A stretch of DNA of 64,000 bases from an uncultured Clostridia bacterium (GTDB lineage Bacteria; Bacillota; Clostridia; Christensenellales; Borkfalkiaceae). The notes under the pieces are model-generated. The model was not told the DNA's origin and did no database searches. It was given only the letters and a program-made list of their open reading frames with translations. Shown here piece after piece: positions 24,269-33,546 of the stretch; position 1 is the stretch's first letter; the number at the start of each line of letters is the position of its first letter. The stretch lies in the NCBI GenBank assembly GCA_944368925.1, contig CALVXG010000003.1, positions 1 through 64,000 of the forward strand, in the 5' to 3' direction. The position numbers were made by a program, and so were the translations under genes.

Positions 24269-24760
24269 ATGGAAAAGGGCGAGAAGACGGCGCAACCCGA
24301 TCGGGAAACGCTCAAAGAGGTATTGCGTTACGACGCGCTTTGGTGCGAGATCATCGCGCAATACGGAGAATGGGCGAAAAAACAAGGAATCTCCTACCAC
24401 GAACTGGTGACGGCATACTCGATCTGGCTGTCACCCTGCACGCAGCGTGAAATCGTCCTGCGCTGGGGTATTCCCAAACAGACGGTTCACAGCATTTTGC
24501 GCGAATTTTTAAAGAACGGGTATATTATTTTGCAGCGATCTGAAACGGACAAGCGCAGCAAACATATCTATTTCGACGCGAAGGGGAAAGAAAAATTCGG
24601 GCCCGTCATGCGACGACTGATCGATCTGGAACTTCGCGTATGGAACAGACTGCAAGAGAAAGAGGCAAAAGCGCTGCTGCTTTTCACGGAAAAATACAGC
24701 GCCTGTTTTCGGGAAGAATCGCGCAGAGAGGAGGCCGAACACAATGCAGAACGGGCGTGA
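24269..24760 (+). CDS. MarR-family transcriptional regulator
   Basis: 163 residues; GGGAGAG precedes the ATG. Winged helix: LSPCTQREIVLRWGIPKQTV as helix-turn-helix, then NGYIILQRSETDKRSKHIYF as the wing with the usual D-x-R-x(2)-K/R pattern. It overlaps the MATE efflux gene by 17 bp, so it very probably represses that pump and itself. Confidence 0.9.
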   Translation: MEKGEKTAQPDRETLKEVLRYDALWCEIIAQYGEWAKKQGISYHELVTAYSIWLSPCTQREIVLRWGIPKQTVHSILREFLKNGYIILQRSETDKRSKHIYFDAKGKEKFGPVMRRLIDLELRVWNRLQEKEAKALLLFTEKYSACFREESRREEAEHNAERA

Positions 24761-26048
24761 ATTTTTTCGGTTTGTGATTCCCTCCATGCTGGCGTTCGCC
24801 CTGTCGGGCGTGTATGCGATCGCGGACGGCTTTTTTGTCGGAAACGCGCTGGGTGACAACGCCCTGGCCGCCATCAATATCGCCTATCCGCTGACCGCCC
24901 TGTTGCAATCGGCAGGAACGGGGATCGGCATGGGCGGCGCCATTTTGTACTCCATCAGCGAAGGCGCGGGCGACAACGCGAAAAAACACCGCTATTTCGG
25001 GATCGCCGGCATTCTGATGCTTCTTTTTGCTGCCCTTTTGACCGCCGCATTTTTATGCGCGGGGCCGTATGTGCTGAAATTGTTCGGCGCGGAAGGCGAA
25101 GTCCTCGCCATGAGCGAAGAATATATCCGCGTCATCGCGTACGGTTCGCTCTTTCAGATCCTCGGGACGGGGCTTGTCCCCTTTATACGGAACATGGGAG
25201 GCTCTTTTACCGCCATGCTCGCCATGATCGCGGGATTTGCCACCAACATTGCCCTGGACTGGACGTTTGTATGGGTTCTCGGCTTCGCGATGGCGGGCGC
25301 CGCCCTGGCGACCGTAGTAGGCCAGGCCGTGACCCTTCTCGTCTGCCTTTTGTTCCTTCTGATCAAACGGCAAGCGCCCTCTTTCCGCGCGGGAAAGGAC
25401 GCCCTTCCGATGGCGGGAAAAATCTTAAAAGTCGGACTTTCCGCGTTCGGATTGACCTTTTCGCCAAACCTTGTGCTGATCCTGGTCAACAAGAGCGCCT
25501 CTGCCATCGCTTCCGATTTCGCCGTCACTTGTTATGCCGCCGTAAGTTACGTGACATGCGTAGTTCTCCTGCTCCTGCAAGGAGTCAGCGACGGCGCCCA
25601 GCCGCTCATCAGCAAACTATACGGAGAAAACAAAGAGGCCGAAGCCAAAAAAATACGCACCTACGCCTTTTTCTTTTCGGTCGCTACGGCCGTCGTGCTG
25701 TGCGTCGTCATTTTGTTTTTCCGAAAAGACATTCCCGCCCTCTTCGGGGCAAGCGACGAAGTGACGGCCGAAGTCGCCAAAATCATGCCCGTTTTTCTGA
25801 TCGGGCTTCCGTTTGCAGGTTTTTCGCGCATCACCACCGCTTATTTTTACGCGACCGAACAGGTACGATTCGCTTACCTTTTGATCTACGGCGAACCCGT
25901 CTTTCTCCTCATTTCCCTGCTCATTCTGCCAAACGTTTTGGGCATCATGGGGACGTGGATCTCCGTATCCCTTTCCCAGATACTCGCCTGCGCCCTGAGC
26001 GCGTTTCTTCTCCTCTTTCTCCGCAACAAACGCCCTGCCAAAGCATGA
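24744..26048 (+). CDS. MATE family efflux transporter
   Basis: 434 residues with 12 hydrophobic segments, the normal MATE length. It exports drugs or metabolites against Na+ or H+. Family features include the N-terminal FFRFVIPSMLAFALSGVYAI and ADGFFVGNALGDNALAAINI, repeated in weaker form after residue ~230. AGGAGG lies before the ATG, which is inside the marR gene. The substrate cannot be told from sequence. Confidence 0.93.
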   Translation: MQNGREFFRFVIPSMLAFALSGVYAIADGFFVGNALGDNALAAINIAYPLTALLQSAGTGIGMGGAILYSISEGAGDNAKKHRYFGIAGILMLLFAALLTAAFLCAGPYVLKLFGAEGEVLAMSEEYIRVIAYGSLFQILGTGLVPFIRNMGGSFTAMLAMIAGFATNIALDWTFVWVLGFAMAGAALATVVGQAVTLLVCLLFLLIKRQAPSFRAGKDALPMAGKILKVGLSAFGLTFSPNLVLILVNKSASAIASDFAVTCYAAVSYVTCVVLLLLQGVSDGAQPLISKLYGENKEAEAKKIRTYAFFFSVATAVVLCVVILFFRKDIPALFGASDEVTAEVAKIMPVFLIGLPFAGFSRITTAYFYATEQVRFAYLLIYGEPVFLLISLLILPNVLGIMGTWISVSLSQILACALSAFLLLFLRNKRPAKA

Positions 26049-26067
26049 TTTTTTCGGCAAGGCATAA

Positions 26068-26102
26068 AGAGAGTGGCGCAACGGTTCGTTGCGCCACTCT
26101 CT
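26068..26102. terminator. Bidirectional terminator
   Basis: 16-bp perfect stem (26068-26083 with 26087-26102), loop GTT. Plus side is followed by CTATTTTT; the minus-strand ATPase stop codon abuts it. Confidence 0.8.
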
Positions 26103-27020
26103 CTATTTTTGGTTTAAAAAAAGATGCCTGTTTTTGTCAAAAAATTCAAAGTACGTGCGCGTGTTTTCCAGCTCCCACCACTTTTTCGGCAGAACGGGAT
26201 CGCTGTCCAGATCGTAGATCTTCGCGCCCTGCATGGACAAGAGAAAGGGAGAATGCGTGGCGAGGATCAGCTGACAGCCGTATAGCCGCACTTTCTCTTC
26301 CAGAAGATTCTTCATTTCCAGCTGCAATCTCGGCGACAGGCTGTTTTCCGGTTCGTCCAGACAGTACAACGCGTTTCCTCGCAGCGAATTTTCAAAAAAT
26401 TGCAGCGCCGTCTCTCCGTTGCTGTGCAGCCGCACTTGCTTACCGATCACCCGATGCAGAAACTTCCGCCGCGATAAATTCTTCTGACGCGCCAAAAGCT
26501 GCATTCTCGCCGCTTCGTAATCTTCCATTCCCGTAAACCGCACCGTCTGTCCGTATTTGATTTTTGCGTATTCTTCCTTTGACACTTCCGTGTCTTCATG
26601 GATCTCTTCGTTGCGCGTGCGGGCAGCAAGCATATATTCAAATACGTCGTCGCTCGTGATCGCACGGCTTTCCCGCGGAAGAGCGAAAAATTGTTCCCCT
26701 TCATCGTCATACCCGAGCCGAAATGTGCATTCTTGCACATAACGGGGAAACAATTCTCCGCCGTTGAACGGCGCATTCCGCGGCAGGCGGAATTTTTCCG
26801 AGATCACGTTCAAAAGCGTGCTTTTCCCGCTGCCGTTTCCCCCATAAAAAATAGTGATCGGCTCAAAATCCAATTCGTACAGTCCCCGCCCCGGAAAAAG
26901 CATGCAGGGATACCCGTTTTCCAGATACCCGAACGCTCCGCCGTTTTCCGCACGGCGCTTTTGCGCAATCGCGTATTCCTGTTCATCGTCCGGCAAAATA
27001 AATTTTTCCAGATACAACAT
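26103..27020 (-). CDS. AAA-type ATPase of the ABC/RecF-like class
   Basis: 305 residues. Walker A is GGNGSGKST (~residue 60), Walker B LYCLDEPENSLSP, with the switch histidine in ATHSPFLLS. Between them lies an insert of about 150 residues with a helical region. There is no transmembrane part and no nuclease domain. Such stand-alone SMC-like ATPases are often orphan or partner toxin/defence effectors, but no partner gene is adjacent here. It ends at a terminator and starts its own transcript. Confidence 0.85.
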   Translation of the reverse strand: MLYLEKFILPDDEQEYAIAQKRRAENGGAFGYLENGYPCMLFPGRGLYELDFEPITIFYGGNGSGKSTLLNVISEKFRLPRNAPFNGGELFPRYVQECTFRLGYDDEGEQFFALPRESRAITSDDVFEYMLAARTRNEEIHEDTEVSKEEYAKIKYGQTVRFTGMEDYEAARMQLLARQKNLSRRKFLHRVIGKQVRLHSNGETALQFFENSLRGNALYCLDEPENSLSPRLQLEMKNLLEEKVRLYGCQLILATHSPFLLSMQGAKIYDLDSDPVLPKKWWELENTRTYFEFFDKNRHLFLNQK

Positions 27021-27196
27021 ACCCCTTTTCTCCTCTCTTATAAACTCTCTTCCTGTCTTTCCCCGATCGGTTCCGCCTTTCCGTCTGTTTGCGTTGTATC
27101 CATTTTACCACAAAAAATGCGCATGCGCACGCCTGTTTTGAAAATTTTCGTCCGAAACTCATAAAAAAATGCCGACCGTTTCGGCGGCATATGCGG

Positions 27197-27230
27197 CAAG
27201 GGGCGCGGGCAAAACTGCCCGCGCCCCTTG
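27197..27230. terminator. Hairpin downstream of the 27236 gene
   Basis: 15-bp perfect stem (27197-27211 with 27216-27230), loop AAAC. No T-run on the minus side. Confidence 0.6.
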
Positions 27231-27235
27231 TGCTT

Positions 27236-27889
27236 TTATAAAAGAGAAGAACGCAGAAAAGAAATCTGCCTTGCGCTTAGCGGCTCTATGGCTGGAAAGG
27301 CGCTCAGATATTCTTTCGCGCTGATTTTCGTCTCCGTTTCGACGAGGCAGGAAATTTTCCGCGCAAAGGCGTCGGTCACCTTGCTTATGTCCATATAGTT
27401 GATAAACCCTGCCGTACGGTACCGCGCTTCGCATTCATGATGAAAGCGGCAGAAAAGCAAAGCGACGTCCGAAAGATTTTTCAGGTCGATGCAATCTTTG
27501 TTATACTCTTCAAAAAAGGAACGGACAATGCCGCTCTGCGCCTGCGAAACGCGCGGCATCACCTTGTCAAGATATTTTTTCAGCCTGGCATACTTGAATT
27601 CCCAAACGCTCTTCGCACTGCCCGATTCGCGCTGCATCTGCCCGAATGCCGCATACCCCGCCGCACCGTACGGTATATACGTCACATAATCCGCAAGCAC
27701 GAAAAAGCGCGCTTCGTTTTTAACGTCTTCGATAAAATTGCTCTCGACATAATAATCGACGGAAGCCTTGCACTCCCCCCACAGCAGATCCGCTTCCCCG
27801 CCGTCCGCCGTCACAAACCTGTACGAGAGATTGCGCGTCCCGCTGCTGTACAACAGCGTCTCATAAAGATCTTTTCCCCAGATACTCAT
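27236..27889 (-). CDS. Hypothetical soluble protein
   Basis: 217 residues with AAAGGG before the ATG. No signal peptide or membrane helix. The N-terminal half has mixed alpha/beta composition (LSYRFVTADGGEADLLWGE, ARFFVLADYVTYIPYG); the second half is helical and contains CRFHHECEARYR. I do not recognise the family and see no catalytic motif. It is a single gene between two terminators. Confidence 0.55.
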   Translation of the reverse strand: MSIWGKDLYETLLYSSGTRNLSYRFVTADGGEADLLWGECKASVDYYVESNFIEDVKNEARFFVLADYVTYIPYGAAGYAAFGQMQRESGSAKSVWEFKYARLKKYLDKVMPRVSQAQSGIVRSFFEEYNKDCIDLKNLSDVALLFCRFHHECEARYRTAGFINYMDISKVTDAFARKISCLVETETKISAKEYLSAFPAIEPLSARQISFLRSSLL

Positions 27890-28025
27890 CTTTTTACCCT
27901 TTCCGTCTTTTTTCTTTGTTAGAATACTTTTTCACCTTTCGGCTCGCCGTAAAAATAAATCGGACAAACTTCTGATGCTTCTTTCCTCGCTGAAAGATAA
28001 ACAACAAGTGCTCCGCGCCAAAATG

Positions 28026-28052
28026 AAAGACAGGCATAGAATGCCTGTCTTT
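28026..28052 (-). terminator. Terminator of the zinc-ribbon membrane protein gene
   Basis: 12-bp perfect stem (28026-28037 with 28041-28052), loop of three, followed on the minus strand by CATTTTGG. Confidence 0.65.
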
Positions 28053-28072
28053 TTATCTGAAATTTTGAATTT

Positions 28073-28483
28073 TTATGTCGTCTGGCCCAGCAGAACAAAA
28101 AATACCGGCACATAAATCGCACTGAACACCAAGGCGATGATACTCAGAACCAATCCCGCTATGGCAAACCCGTTTAAACGGTAGCGCTCTTTCCTGTGTA
28201 ATCCCACACCTGAAAGAATAATACCAACCACCCCTAAAATAAGATCCAGTACAGGCACCCAGCAAAACAGGTAAGACAAGATACCTATAATCATCCCCGC
28301 CAATCCTACCCCGTTCGTCGGCTTTTGCGGTGCTTGCACTACCATATACTGCGGTACCTGCACGGATGAATAGTTTACTTCATTACCCGACGTTTTTGTC
28401 GTTGTATCCATCGATGATCCGCAAGAAGGGCAAAAAGCACAGTCATCCGTCATCATCATGCCACATTTACCACACTTTTTCAT
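28073..28483 (-). CDS. Zinc-ribbon membrane protein of DUF4190 type
   Basis: 136 residues. An N-terminal zinc ribbon (CGKCGMMM ... CPSCGS) is followed by a Ser/Thr/Gln linker and two hydrophobic blocks of the DUF4190 kind: GLAGMIIGILSYLFC, then ILSGVGLHR and GFAIAGLVLSIIALVFSAI. The family is common in Bacillota and has no established function. GGAGG precedes the ATG and a canonical promoter lies upstream. The gene is AT-richer than its surroundings. Confidence 0.8.
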   Translation of the reverse strand: MKKCGKCGMMMTDDCAFCPSCGSSMDTTTKTSGNEVNYSSVQVPQYMVVQAPQKPTNGVGLAGMIIGILSYLFCWVPVLDLILGVVGIILSGVGLHRKERYRLNGFAIAGLVLSIIALVFSAIYVPVFFVLLGQTT

Positions 28484-28507
28484 TTCATACCTCCACTGTC
28501 TATTTTT

Positions 28508-28536
28508 AGTATACTATTGTATTTTTAAATTGTCAA
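28508..28536 (-). promoter_or_regulatory. Promoter of the 28073 gene
   Basis: Minus strand TTGACA (28536-28531), 17 bp, TATACT (28513-28508). Confidence 0.75.
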
Positions 28537-28594
28537 TTATTTTTATATAATAGTATTGTAATTATAGTCAATTTTATAGGCAAAGCGGTTTGAT

Positions 28595-28876
28595 ATGTTA
28601 AATGAAAAAATTAAGAAATTACGTATCTCCTATAATCTGAGCCAAGTTGATCTTGCTAAAAGGCTGGATGTAAGCAAGCAGTGTGTGTCTAACTGGGAAA
28701 ACGATAACGTTCAGCCGTCCATTGAAATGCTGATCAAAATAGCCAAATTTTTCAACGTGTCCACGGACTATCTTTTAGATCTGGACGAAAAAGACCTCAT
28801 AGACGTTCGGGGACTGAGCGATACGGAAATCGCGCATATCAAGCTTTTGATCCAGGATCTGATCGATAAAGGCTGA
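28595..28876 (+). CDS. XRE-family transcriptional regulator
   Basis: 93 residues. The helix-turn-helix runs KIKKLRISYNLSQVDLAKRL and VSKQCVSNWENDN, ending with FNVSTDYLLDLDE; a short acidic tail follows. It is divergent from the 28073 gene across an AT-rich 110-bp region that contains inverted TATACTATTGTA and ATAATAGTATTG segments, plausible operators. The ribosome binding site is weak. Confidence 0.85.
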   Translation: MLNEKIKKLRISYNLSQVDLAKRLDVSKQCVSNWENDNVQPSIEMLIKIAKFFNVSTDYLLDLDEKDLIDVRGLSDTEIAHIKLLIQDLIDKG

Positions 28877-29021
28877 CGGATCGCCTTTGCAAAAATACAG
28901 CAACAACTTCGGCAGCAACTTTCCGAGCGCGGTTTGAATGCAACAACCCTATTTTACCACAGATTTGTATGAACTCCTTTTTTTCTTTATGTGTTGCACT
29001 TAATAGTATAATTCACCCCTT

Positions 29022-29058
29022 TTATAAAAAAACGGATAACCTTTCGGTTATCCGTTTT
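29022..29058 (-). terminator. Terminator of the hydrogenase operon
   Basis: 13-bp perfect stem (29029-29041 with 29046-29058), followed on the minus strand by a run of T. Confidence 0.85.
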
Positions 29059-29061
29059 CGA

Positions 29062-30795
29062 TTATTTATGTTTCCTGTCGACGTACGACGTATGCAGGAT
29101 CTCGTGCGCTTTGTGCGAACCGGGTTCGCCGAAAAATTCTTTGTACAATGCCATGACCGCTTCGTTTTCATGGCTCTTGCGGATCTTTGCCTTCTTATCT
29201 TCGTCGTACAATGCTTTCGCACGTTTGGAACGCAAATCGACATTGCGGCGCACATACGCGCTCTGGATCGGCTGTCCGCCGCCGTTCACGCAGCCGCCGG
29301 GGCAGCACATGACTTCCACGAAAGTATAGTCGCACTCGCCTTTCTTGATCTTTTCGCAGAGCTGTTTCGCGTTCGTAAGACCGGACGCCACCGCCACTTT
29401 AACTTTCACGCCGTTGAGGTCGTATTCCGCTTCCTTGATCCCTTTCGTGCCGCGCACCGCTTTGAAATCTACGGTATCCAGCGGTTTGCCCGTCAGTTTT
29501 TCCGCCGCCGTGCGGAGAGCCGCTTCCATCACGCCGCCCGTCGCGCCGAAAATGACGCCCGCGCCCGTAAATTCGCCCAAAGGATTGTCGAACGTGCTGT
29601 CGGGAAGATCGTGGAACAGGATTCCCGAAGTCTTGATCATTTTTGCAAGCTCGCGCGTGGTAAGCACCGCGTCGACATCGGGATAGCCGCTCGCATTTTC
29701 GTCCCCGCGCGTCTTTTCGAATTTTTTCGCCGTGCAGGGCATGATGCCGACAAAATAAATATTTTTCGGATCGATCCCCTCTTTCTGCGCCCAGTACGTC
29801 TTTACCACCGCACCCGTCATCTGCATAGGCGACTTGCAGGAGGAAAGATTGGGGATCAGCTCGGGATAATAGTATTCCACGTAACGGATCCAGCCGGGCG
29901 AACAGCTCGTGAACATGGGCAGAACGCCCTTGTTCGTCACGCGGTCGAGAAGCTCGGTCGACTCTTCCATGATGGTGAGGTCCGCGCCGAAGTTGACGTC
30001 GAAAATCTTATCGAAGCCGAGCATGCGCATGGCCGTGAACATTTTTCCTTCCGTATTCGTGCCGATGGGATAGCCAAATTCTTCGCCGATCGCCGCGCGC
30101 ACCGCAGGTGCCGCCGCCACGATGACGACCTTTTCGGGATTGTTGATCGCATCGCGGACGTTGTCGATCTCTTCGCGTTCGTGCAATGCACCCGTCGGGC
30201 AAACCGCCACGCACTGTCCGCATGCCACGCAGGGAGCGTCGTTCAGATCCGCTTCGAACGCACATGCAATGTGCGTATTGAAACCGCGGCGCGCAGGCGA
30301 AATGACCGCCACTTCCTGCACTTTCTTGCAGACCGCCACGCAACGGCGGCAGAGAATGCACTTTTCGTTGTCGCGGACAAGATAACTCGTCGACGTATCC
30401 GGTTCAGATTCCGTATGCGCTCCCTTGAAACGGTTCTCGTCGCAGCCGTATTCGTTGGAGAGTTTCTGCAATTCGCAGTTCGTCGAACGCACGCAGGAAA
30501 GGCACTCTTTCTTGTGATTGGAAAGGAGCAGTTCCAGCGTGGTTTTGCGGGATTTACGCACCTTTTCAGTGTTGGTGAAGACTTCCATCCCTTCGTTGAC
30601 GGGATATACGCACGCCGCCACGAGCGAGCGCGCGCCCTTCACTTCCACAACGCAGATGCGGCAGGCGCCGATCTCGTTGATCTCTTTCATGTAGCACAGG
30701 GTCGGAATGTTGATGCCTGCAAGTTTCGCCGCTTCCAGGATCGTCGTACCCTCTTTGACTTCTACGGGAATGTTATTTATTTTCAAATGTACCAT
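29062..30795 (-). CDS. hydA: [FeFe] hydrogenase catalytic subunit of a bifurcating-type complex
   Basis: 577 residues. Reduces protons to H2 with electrons from NADH and/or ferredoxin. Domains in order: [2Fe-2S] plant-type (CYMKEINEIGACRIC), His-ligated [4Fe-4S] (HKKECLSCVRSTNC), two [4Fe-4S] (CILCRRCVAVC, CVACGQCVAVC), then the H-cluster domain with FTSCSPGW, MPCTAKKFEK and EVMCCPGGC. The P1 motif reads TSCSPGW instead of TSCCPGW, a known variant. Last gene of the five-gene operon. Confidence 0.96.
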   Translation of the reverse strand: MVHLKINNIPVEVKEGTTILEAAKLAGINIPTLCYMKEINEIGACRICVVEVKGARSLVAACVYPVNEGMEVFTNTEKVRKSRKTTLELLLSNHKKECLSCVRSTNCELQKLSNEYGCDENRFKGAHTESEPDTSTSYLVRDNEKCILCRRCVAVCKKVQEVAVISPARRGFNTHIACAFEADLNDAPCVACGQCVAVCPTGALHEREEIDNVRDAINNPEKVVIVAAAPAVRAAIGEEFGYPIGTNTEGKMFTAMRMLGFDKIFDVNFGADLTIMEESTELLDRVTNKGVLPMFTSCSPGWIRYVEYYYPELIPNLSSCKSPMQMTGAVVKTYWAQKEGIDPKNIYFVGIMPCTAKKFEKTRGDENASGYPDVDAVLTTRELAKMIKTSGILFHDLPDSTFDNPLGEFTGAGVIFGATGGVMEAALRTAAEKLTGKPLDTVDFKAVRGTKGIKEAEYDLNGVKVKVAVASGLTNAKQLCEKIKKGECDYTFVEVMCCPGGCVNGGGQPIQSAYVRRNVDLRSKRAKALYDEDKKAKIRKSHENEAVMALYKEFFGEPGSHKAHEILHTSYVDRKHK

Positions 30796-30816
30796 ACTCT
30801 CTGTAATCCTCCGCCC

Positions 30817-32607
30817 TTATGCCTTGATGACCGCGCCGAAACGGCATTTTTCCATGCACACGCCGCACTTGATGCACTTGCTCTGATCGATGACGTGCGG
30901 CTCCTTGACCGTACCCGTGATCGCACCGGCAGGACAGTTGCGCGCGCAAAGCGTGCAGCCCTTGCACTTGTCCGCCACGATCTGATAACGCAGCAATTTC
31001 TTGCATACCCCCGCAGGACAACGCTTGTCGCGTACGTGCGCTTCGTATTCGTCGCGGAAATAGTGCAGCGTGGAAAGAACGGGGTTCGGTGCCGTCTGTC
31101 CCAGCCCGCACAGAGAATTTTCTTTGATATAGTAGCAAAGCTCTTCCATCTTGTCGAGATCTTCCAGCGTGGCCGTCCCGTCCGTCACCTTGCAGAGCAT
31201 TTCGTACAGGCGCTTTGTTCCGATACGGCAGGGCGTGCATTTTCCGCAGCTCTCGTCCACCGTGAATTCGAGGAAGAACTTCGCGATGTCGACCATACAG
31301 TTGTCTTCGTCCATGACGATCAGTCCGCCCGATCCCATCATCGACCCGATCTTGATCAAGTTGTCGTAATCGATGGGCGTGTCGATCAGATGCGCGGGAA
31401 TACAGCCGCCCGAAGGCCCGCCCGTCTGCGCCGCTTTGAATTTCTTCCCGTTCGGGCAGCCGCCGCCGATATCGTAGATGATCTCGCGCATGGTCGTACC
31501 CATCGGGATCTCGACGAGTCCCGTGTTGTGGATCTTGCCGCCGAGCGCAAACACTTTCGTGCCGCGGCTCTTTTCCGTACCCATCGAAGCGAACCAGTCC
31601 GCACCCTTCAAAATGATCTGCGGAACGTTCGCATACGTCTCCACGTTGTTGAGAATGGTCGGCTTGCCGAACAACCCTTTGACCGCCGGGAACGGAGGAC
31701 GGGGACGCGGTTCGCCGCGATGCCCTTCGATGGAAGTCATCAGCGCCGTCTCTTCGCCGCAGACGAACGCGCCCGCGCCGAGACGGATATCGAGATCGAA
31801 ATTGAATTTCGTTCCGAAAATGTTTTTACCGAGAAGCCCGTATTCGCGCGCCTGCTTGATCGCAATGGTCAGACGCTGCACCGCGATCGGGTATTCCGCG
31901 CGCACATAAATGTAACCCTGGTCGGCGCCGATCGCATACGCCGCGATCGCCATCGCCTCGATGACCGCATGCGGATCACCTTCCAGAATGGAACGGTCCA
32001 TGAATGCGCCCGGGTCGCCTTCGTCGGCATTACAGCACACGTATTTCTTATTTCCGACCGAATTCTTCGCAAACTGCCATTTCCTGCCCGTCGGGAAGCC
32101 CGCGCCGCCGCGGCCGCGCAGTCCCGATTTCAAAATCACGTCGATGACGTCCTGCGGCGTCATCTCCGTCAAAACCTTGCCGAGCGCTTCGTACCCGTCG
32201 TACGCGATGTATTCCTCGATCTTTTCGGGATTGATCACGCCGCAATTTCTGAGCGCCACACGGTGCTGCTTTTTATAAAAATTCGTGTCGTTGAGCGCCT
32301 TGATGCTCCCGTCTTCCCCCACCGTCTCTTTGTAGAGAAGCCGCGTCACAATGCGCCCTTTTACAATGTGTTCGTTGAAAATTTCATCGACGTCCTCCAC
32401 TTTTACCTGCGAATAGAACGCCCCTTCCGGATAGACGATCATGATCGGCCCGTACGCGCAAAGCCCGAAACAGCCCGTCTTGGTGACATGCACTTCGTTT
32501 TCCAGTCCCGCTTTCTGAACACGGTCGACAAGCGCATCGTATACTTTCATGGAATTGCCGGAAGTACAGCCCGTACCGCCGCAAACGAGTATGTGTGATC
32601 TGAACAT
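30817..32607 (-). CDS. hydB: NADH-binding flavoprotein subunit of the hydrogenase (NuoF-like)
   Basis: 596 residues. An N-terminal thioredoxin-like [2Fe-2S] domain (CGGTGCTSGNS, CFGLCAYGP) is followed by the FMN/NADH domain (GRGGAGFPTGRKW, CNADEGDPGAFMDR, VCGEETALM), the NuoF [4Fe-4S] site (ESCGKCTPCRIG) and a C-terminal 2x[4Fe-4S] ferredoxin (CKGCTLCARNCPAGA, CIKCGVCMEKC). This is the flavin subunit where bifurcation is thought to take place in HydABC/Hnd complexes. GGAGGAG lies before the ATG. Confidence 0.96.
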   Translation of the reverse strand: MFRSHILVCGGTGCTSGNSMKVYDALVDRVQKAGLENEVHVTKTGCFGLCAYGPIMIVYPEGAFYSQVKVEDVDEIFNEHIVKGRIVTRLLYKETVGEDGSIKALNDTNFYKKQHRVALRNCGVINPEKIEEYIAYDGYEALGKVLTEMTPQDVIDVILKSGLRGRGGAGFPTGRKWQFAKNSVGNKKYVCCNADEGDPGAFMDRSILEGDPHAVIEAMAIAAYAIGADQGYIYVRAEYPIAVQRLTIAIKQAREYGLLGKNIFGTKFNFDLDIRLGAGAFVCGEETALMTSIEGHRGEPRPRPPFPAVKGLFGKPTILNNVETYANVPQIILKGADWFASMGTEKSRGTKVFALGGKIHNTGLVEIPMGTTMREIIYDIGGGCPNGKKFKAAQTGGPSGGCIPAHLIDTPIDYDNLIKIGSMMGSGGLIVMDEDNCMVDIAKFFLEFTVDESCGKCTPCRIGTKRLYEMLCKVTDGTATLEDLDKMEELCYYIKENSLCGLGQTAPNPVLSTLHYFRDEYEAHVRDKRCPAGVCKKLLRYQIVADKCKGCTLCARNCPAGAITGTVKEPHVIDQSKCIKCGVCMEKCRFGAVIKA

Positions 32608-32628
32608 TTGGTCTAATCTCCTCCGCCC

Positions 32629-32994
32629 TTAATTCTCGCTGATCAGGTATTCCTTGCACGGATTCCCGTTCACGACATGATCGTTCATGACCTTGCGTGC
32701 TTTGTCAGCCGTCATATGTACATACGTATATTTCTGACCGTCTTTGAAAACTTCCACGATCGGCTCCAGACGGCACATCCCGATGCACCCCGTCTGTGAT
32801 ATGCTCACGTTGTGCAGATGCCGCTTGTCCGCTTCTTCCAAAAGCGCGTCCAGCACGGGCCGCGCTCCCGCCGCGATCCCGCACGTCGCCATCCCCACTT
32901 TTATAACCGTTTCGTCCGCCCCGGCTACACTGCGGTTGTCCGTCTGCGACTTCATCTTCTCGCGCAATGCCCGCAGCTCCTCCAAACTCTTCAT
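32629..32994 (-). CDS. HndB-like [2Fe-2S] ferredoxin
   Basis: 121 residues. Thioredoxin-like [2Fe-2S] ferredoxin with GMATCGIAAGA and SQTGCIGMCRLEP supplying cysteines, closest to the HndB subunit of NADP-reducing hydrogenases. It overlaps the upstream HATPase stop (ATGA) and carries GGAGGTAGG upstream. It probably shuttles electrons within the complex. Confidence 0.9.
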   Translation of the reverse strand: MKSLEELRALREKMKSQTDNRSVAGADETVIKVGMATCGIAAGARPVLDALLEEADKRHLHNVSISQTGCIGMCRLEPIVEVFKDGQKYTYVHMTADKARKVMNDHVVNGNPCKEYLISEN

Positions 32995-33542
32995 AACCTA
33001 CCTCCATATATGGTAACTAAATTTTCTTGAATGTAATCCCGCAAAAATACCCGCACCTGCGGCGCATTCAGCGGAATCCCGTCCATTACCGCACGGAATT
33101 CTTTCGTGTCCAGTACGCCCTTCTCTCCGTCAAACTCCGCCGTCACAAAAAAATCTACGTCCGGATTCATCGTGATCAGCTGCAATACCACCCCGCCGAA
33201 ATCCCCCAGCGGCATACGGTCAATGTGGCCGATTTTATACCGTGCGCATACCTCGGTCCCTTTCCCCTTCTCTGACTTTACGGAAAAATCTCCGCCCGCA
33301 CTCTCCGCCGAAAAACGAAACAGCGGCAGTCCCATCCCGACTTTGCGCGTCGTGCGCGTCGTCGTAAACGGATCGGTGACCCGTGCAAGCATTTCTGCGT
33401 CCATTCCGCAGCCGTCGTCCGCAATGCGAATCTCCATCTCGTCCCGCTGCGTATCCGCCTTGAGCCCGATCTGTATGTTCTTCGCCCCCGCCGACAGCGA
33501 ATTTTCCGCAATATCCAGAATGTTCAGCGCAAGTTCACGCAT
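32991..33542 (-). CDS. HATPase-domain protein inside the hydrogenase operon
   Basis: 183 residues. A GHKL ATPase domain fills residues ~1-105: N-box LNILDIAENSLSAGAKNI, G1 box DDGCGM and G2 GMGLPLF. There is no phospho-acceptor histidine domain, no sensor and no membrane segment. A further ~75 residues follow with no recognised fold. It may phosphorylate or chaperone a partner or act like an anti-sigma-type kinase. A second, different HATPase is encoded in the sensory hydrogenase cassette at 41945. Confidence 0.82.
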   Translation of the reverse strand: MRELALNILDIAENSLSAGAKNIQIGLKADTQRDEMEIRIADDGCGMDAEMLARVTDPFTTTRTTRKVGMGLPLFRFSAESAGGDFSVKSEKGKGTEVCARYKIGHIDRMPLGDFGGVVLQLITMNPDVDFFVTAEFDGEKGVLDTKEFRAVMDGIPLNAPQVRVFLRDYIQENLVTIYGGRL

Positions 33543-33546
33543 CTTT

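Noticed and set aside
28969-32598. A 1209-codon open frame on the plus strand
   Set aside because: It is antisense to hydA and hydB, which have full domain matches and ribosome binding sites. High GC third positions create long antisense frames. No start signal or recognisable domain.
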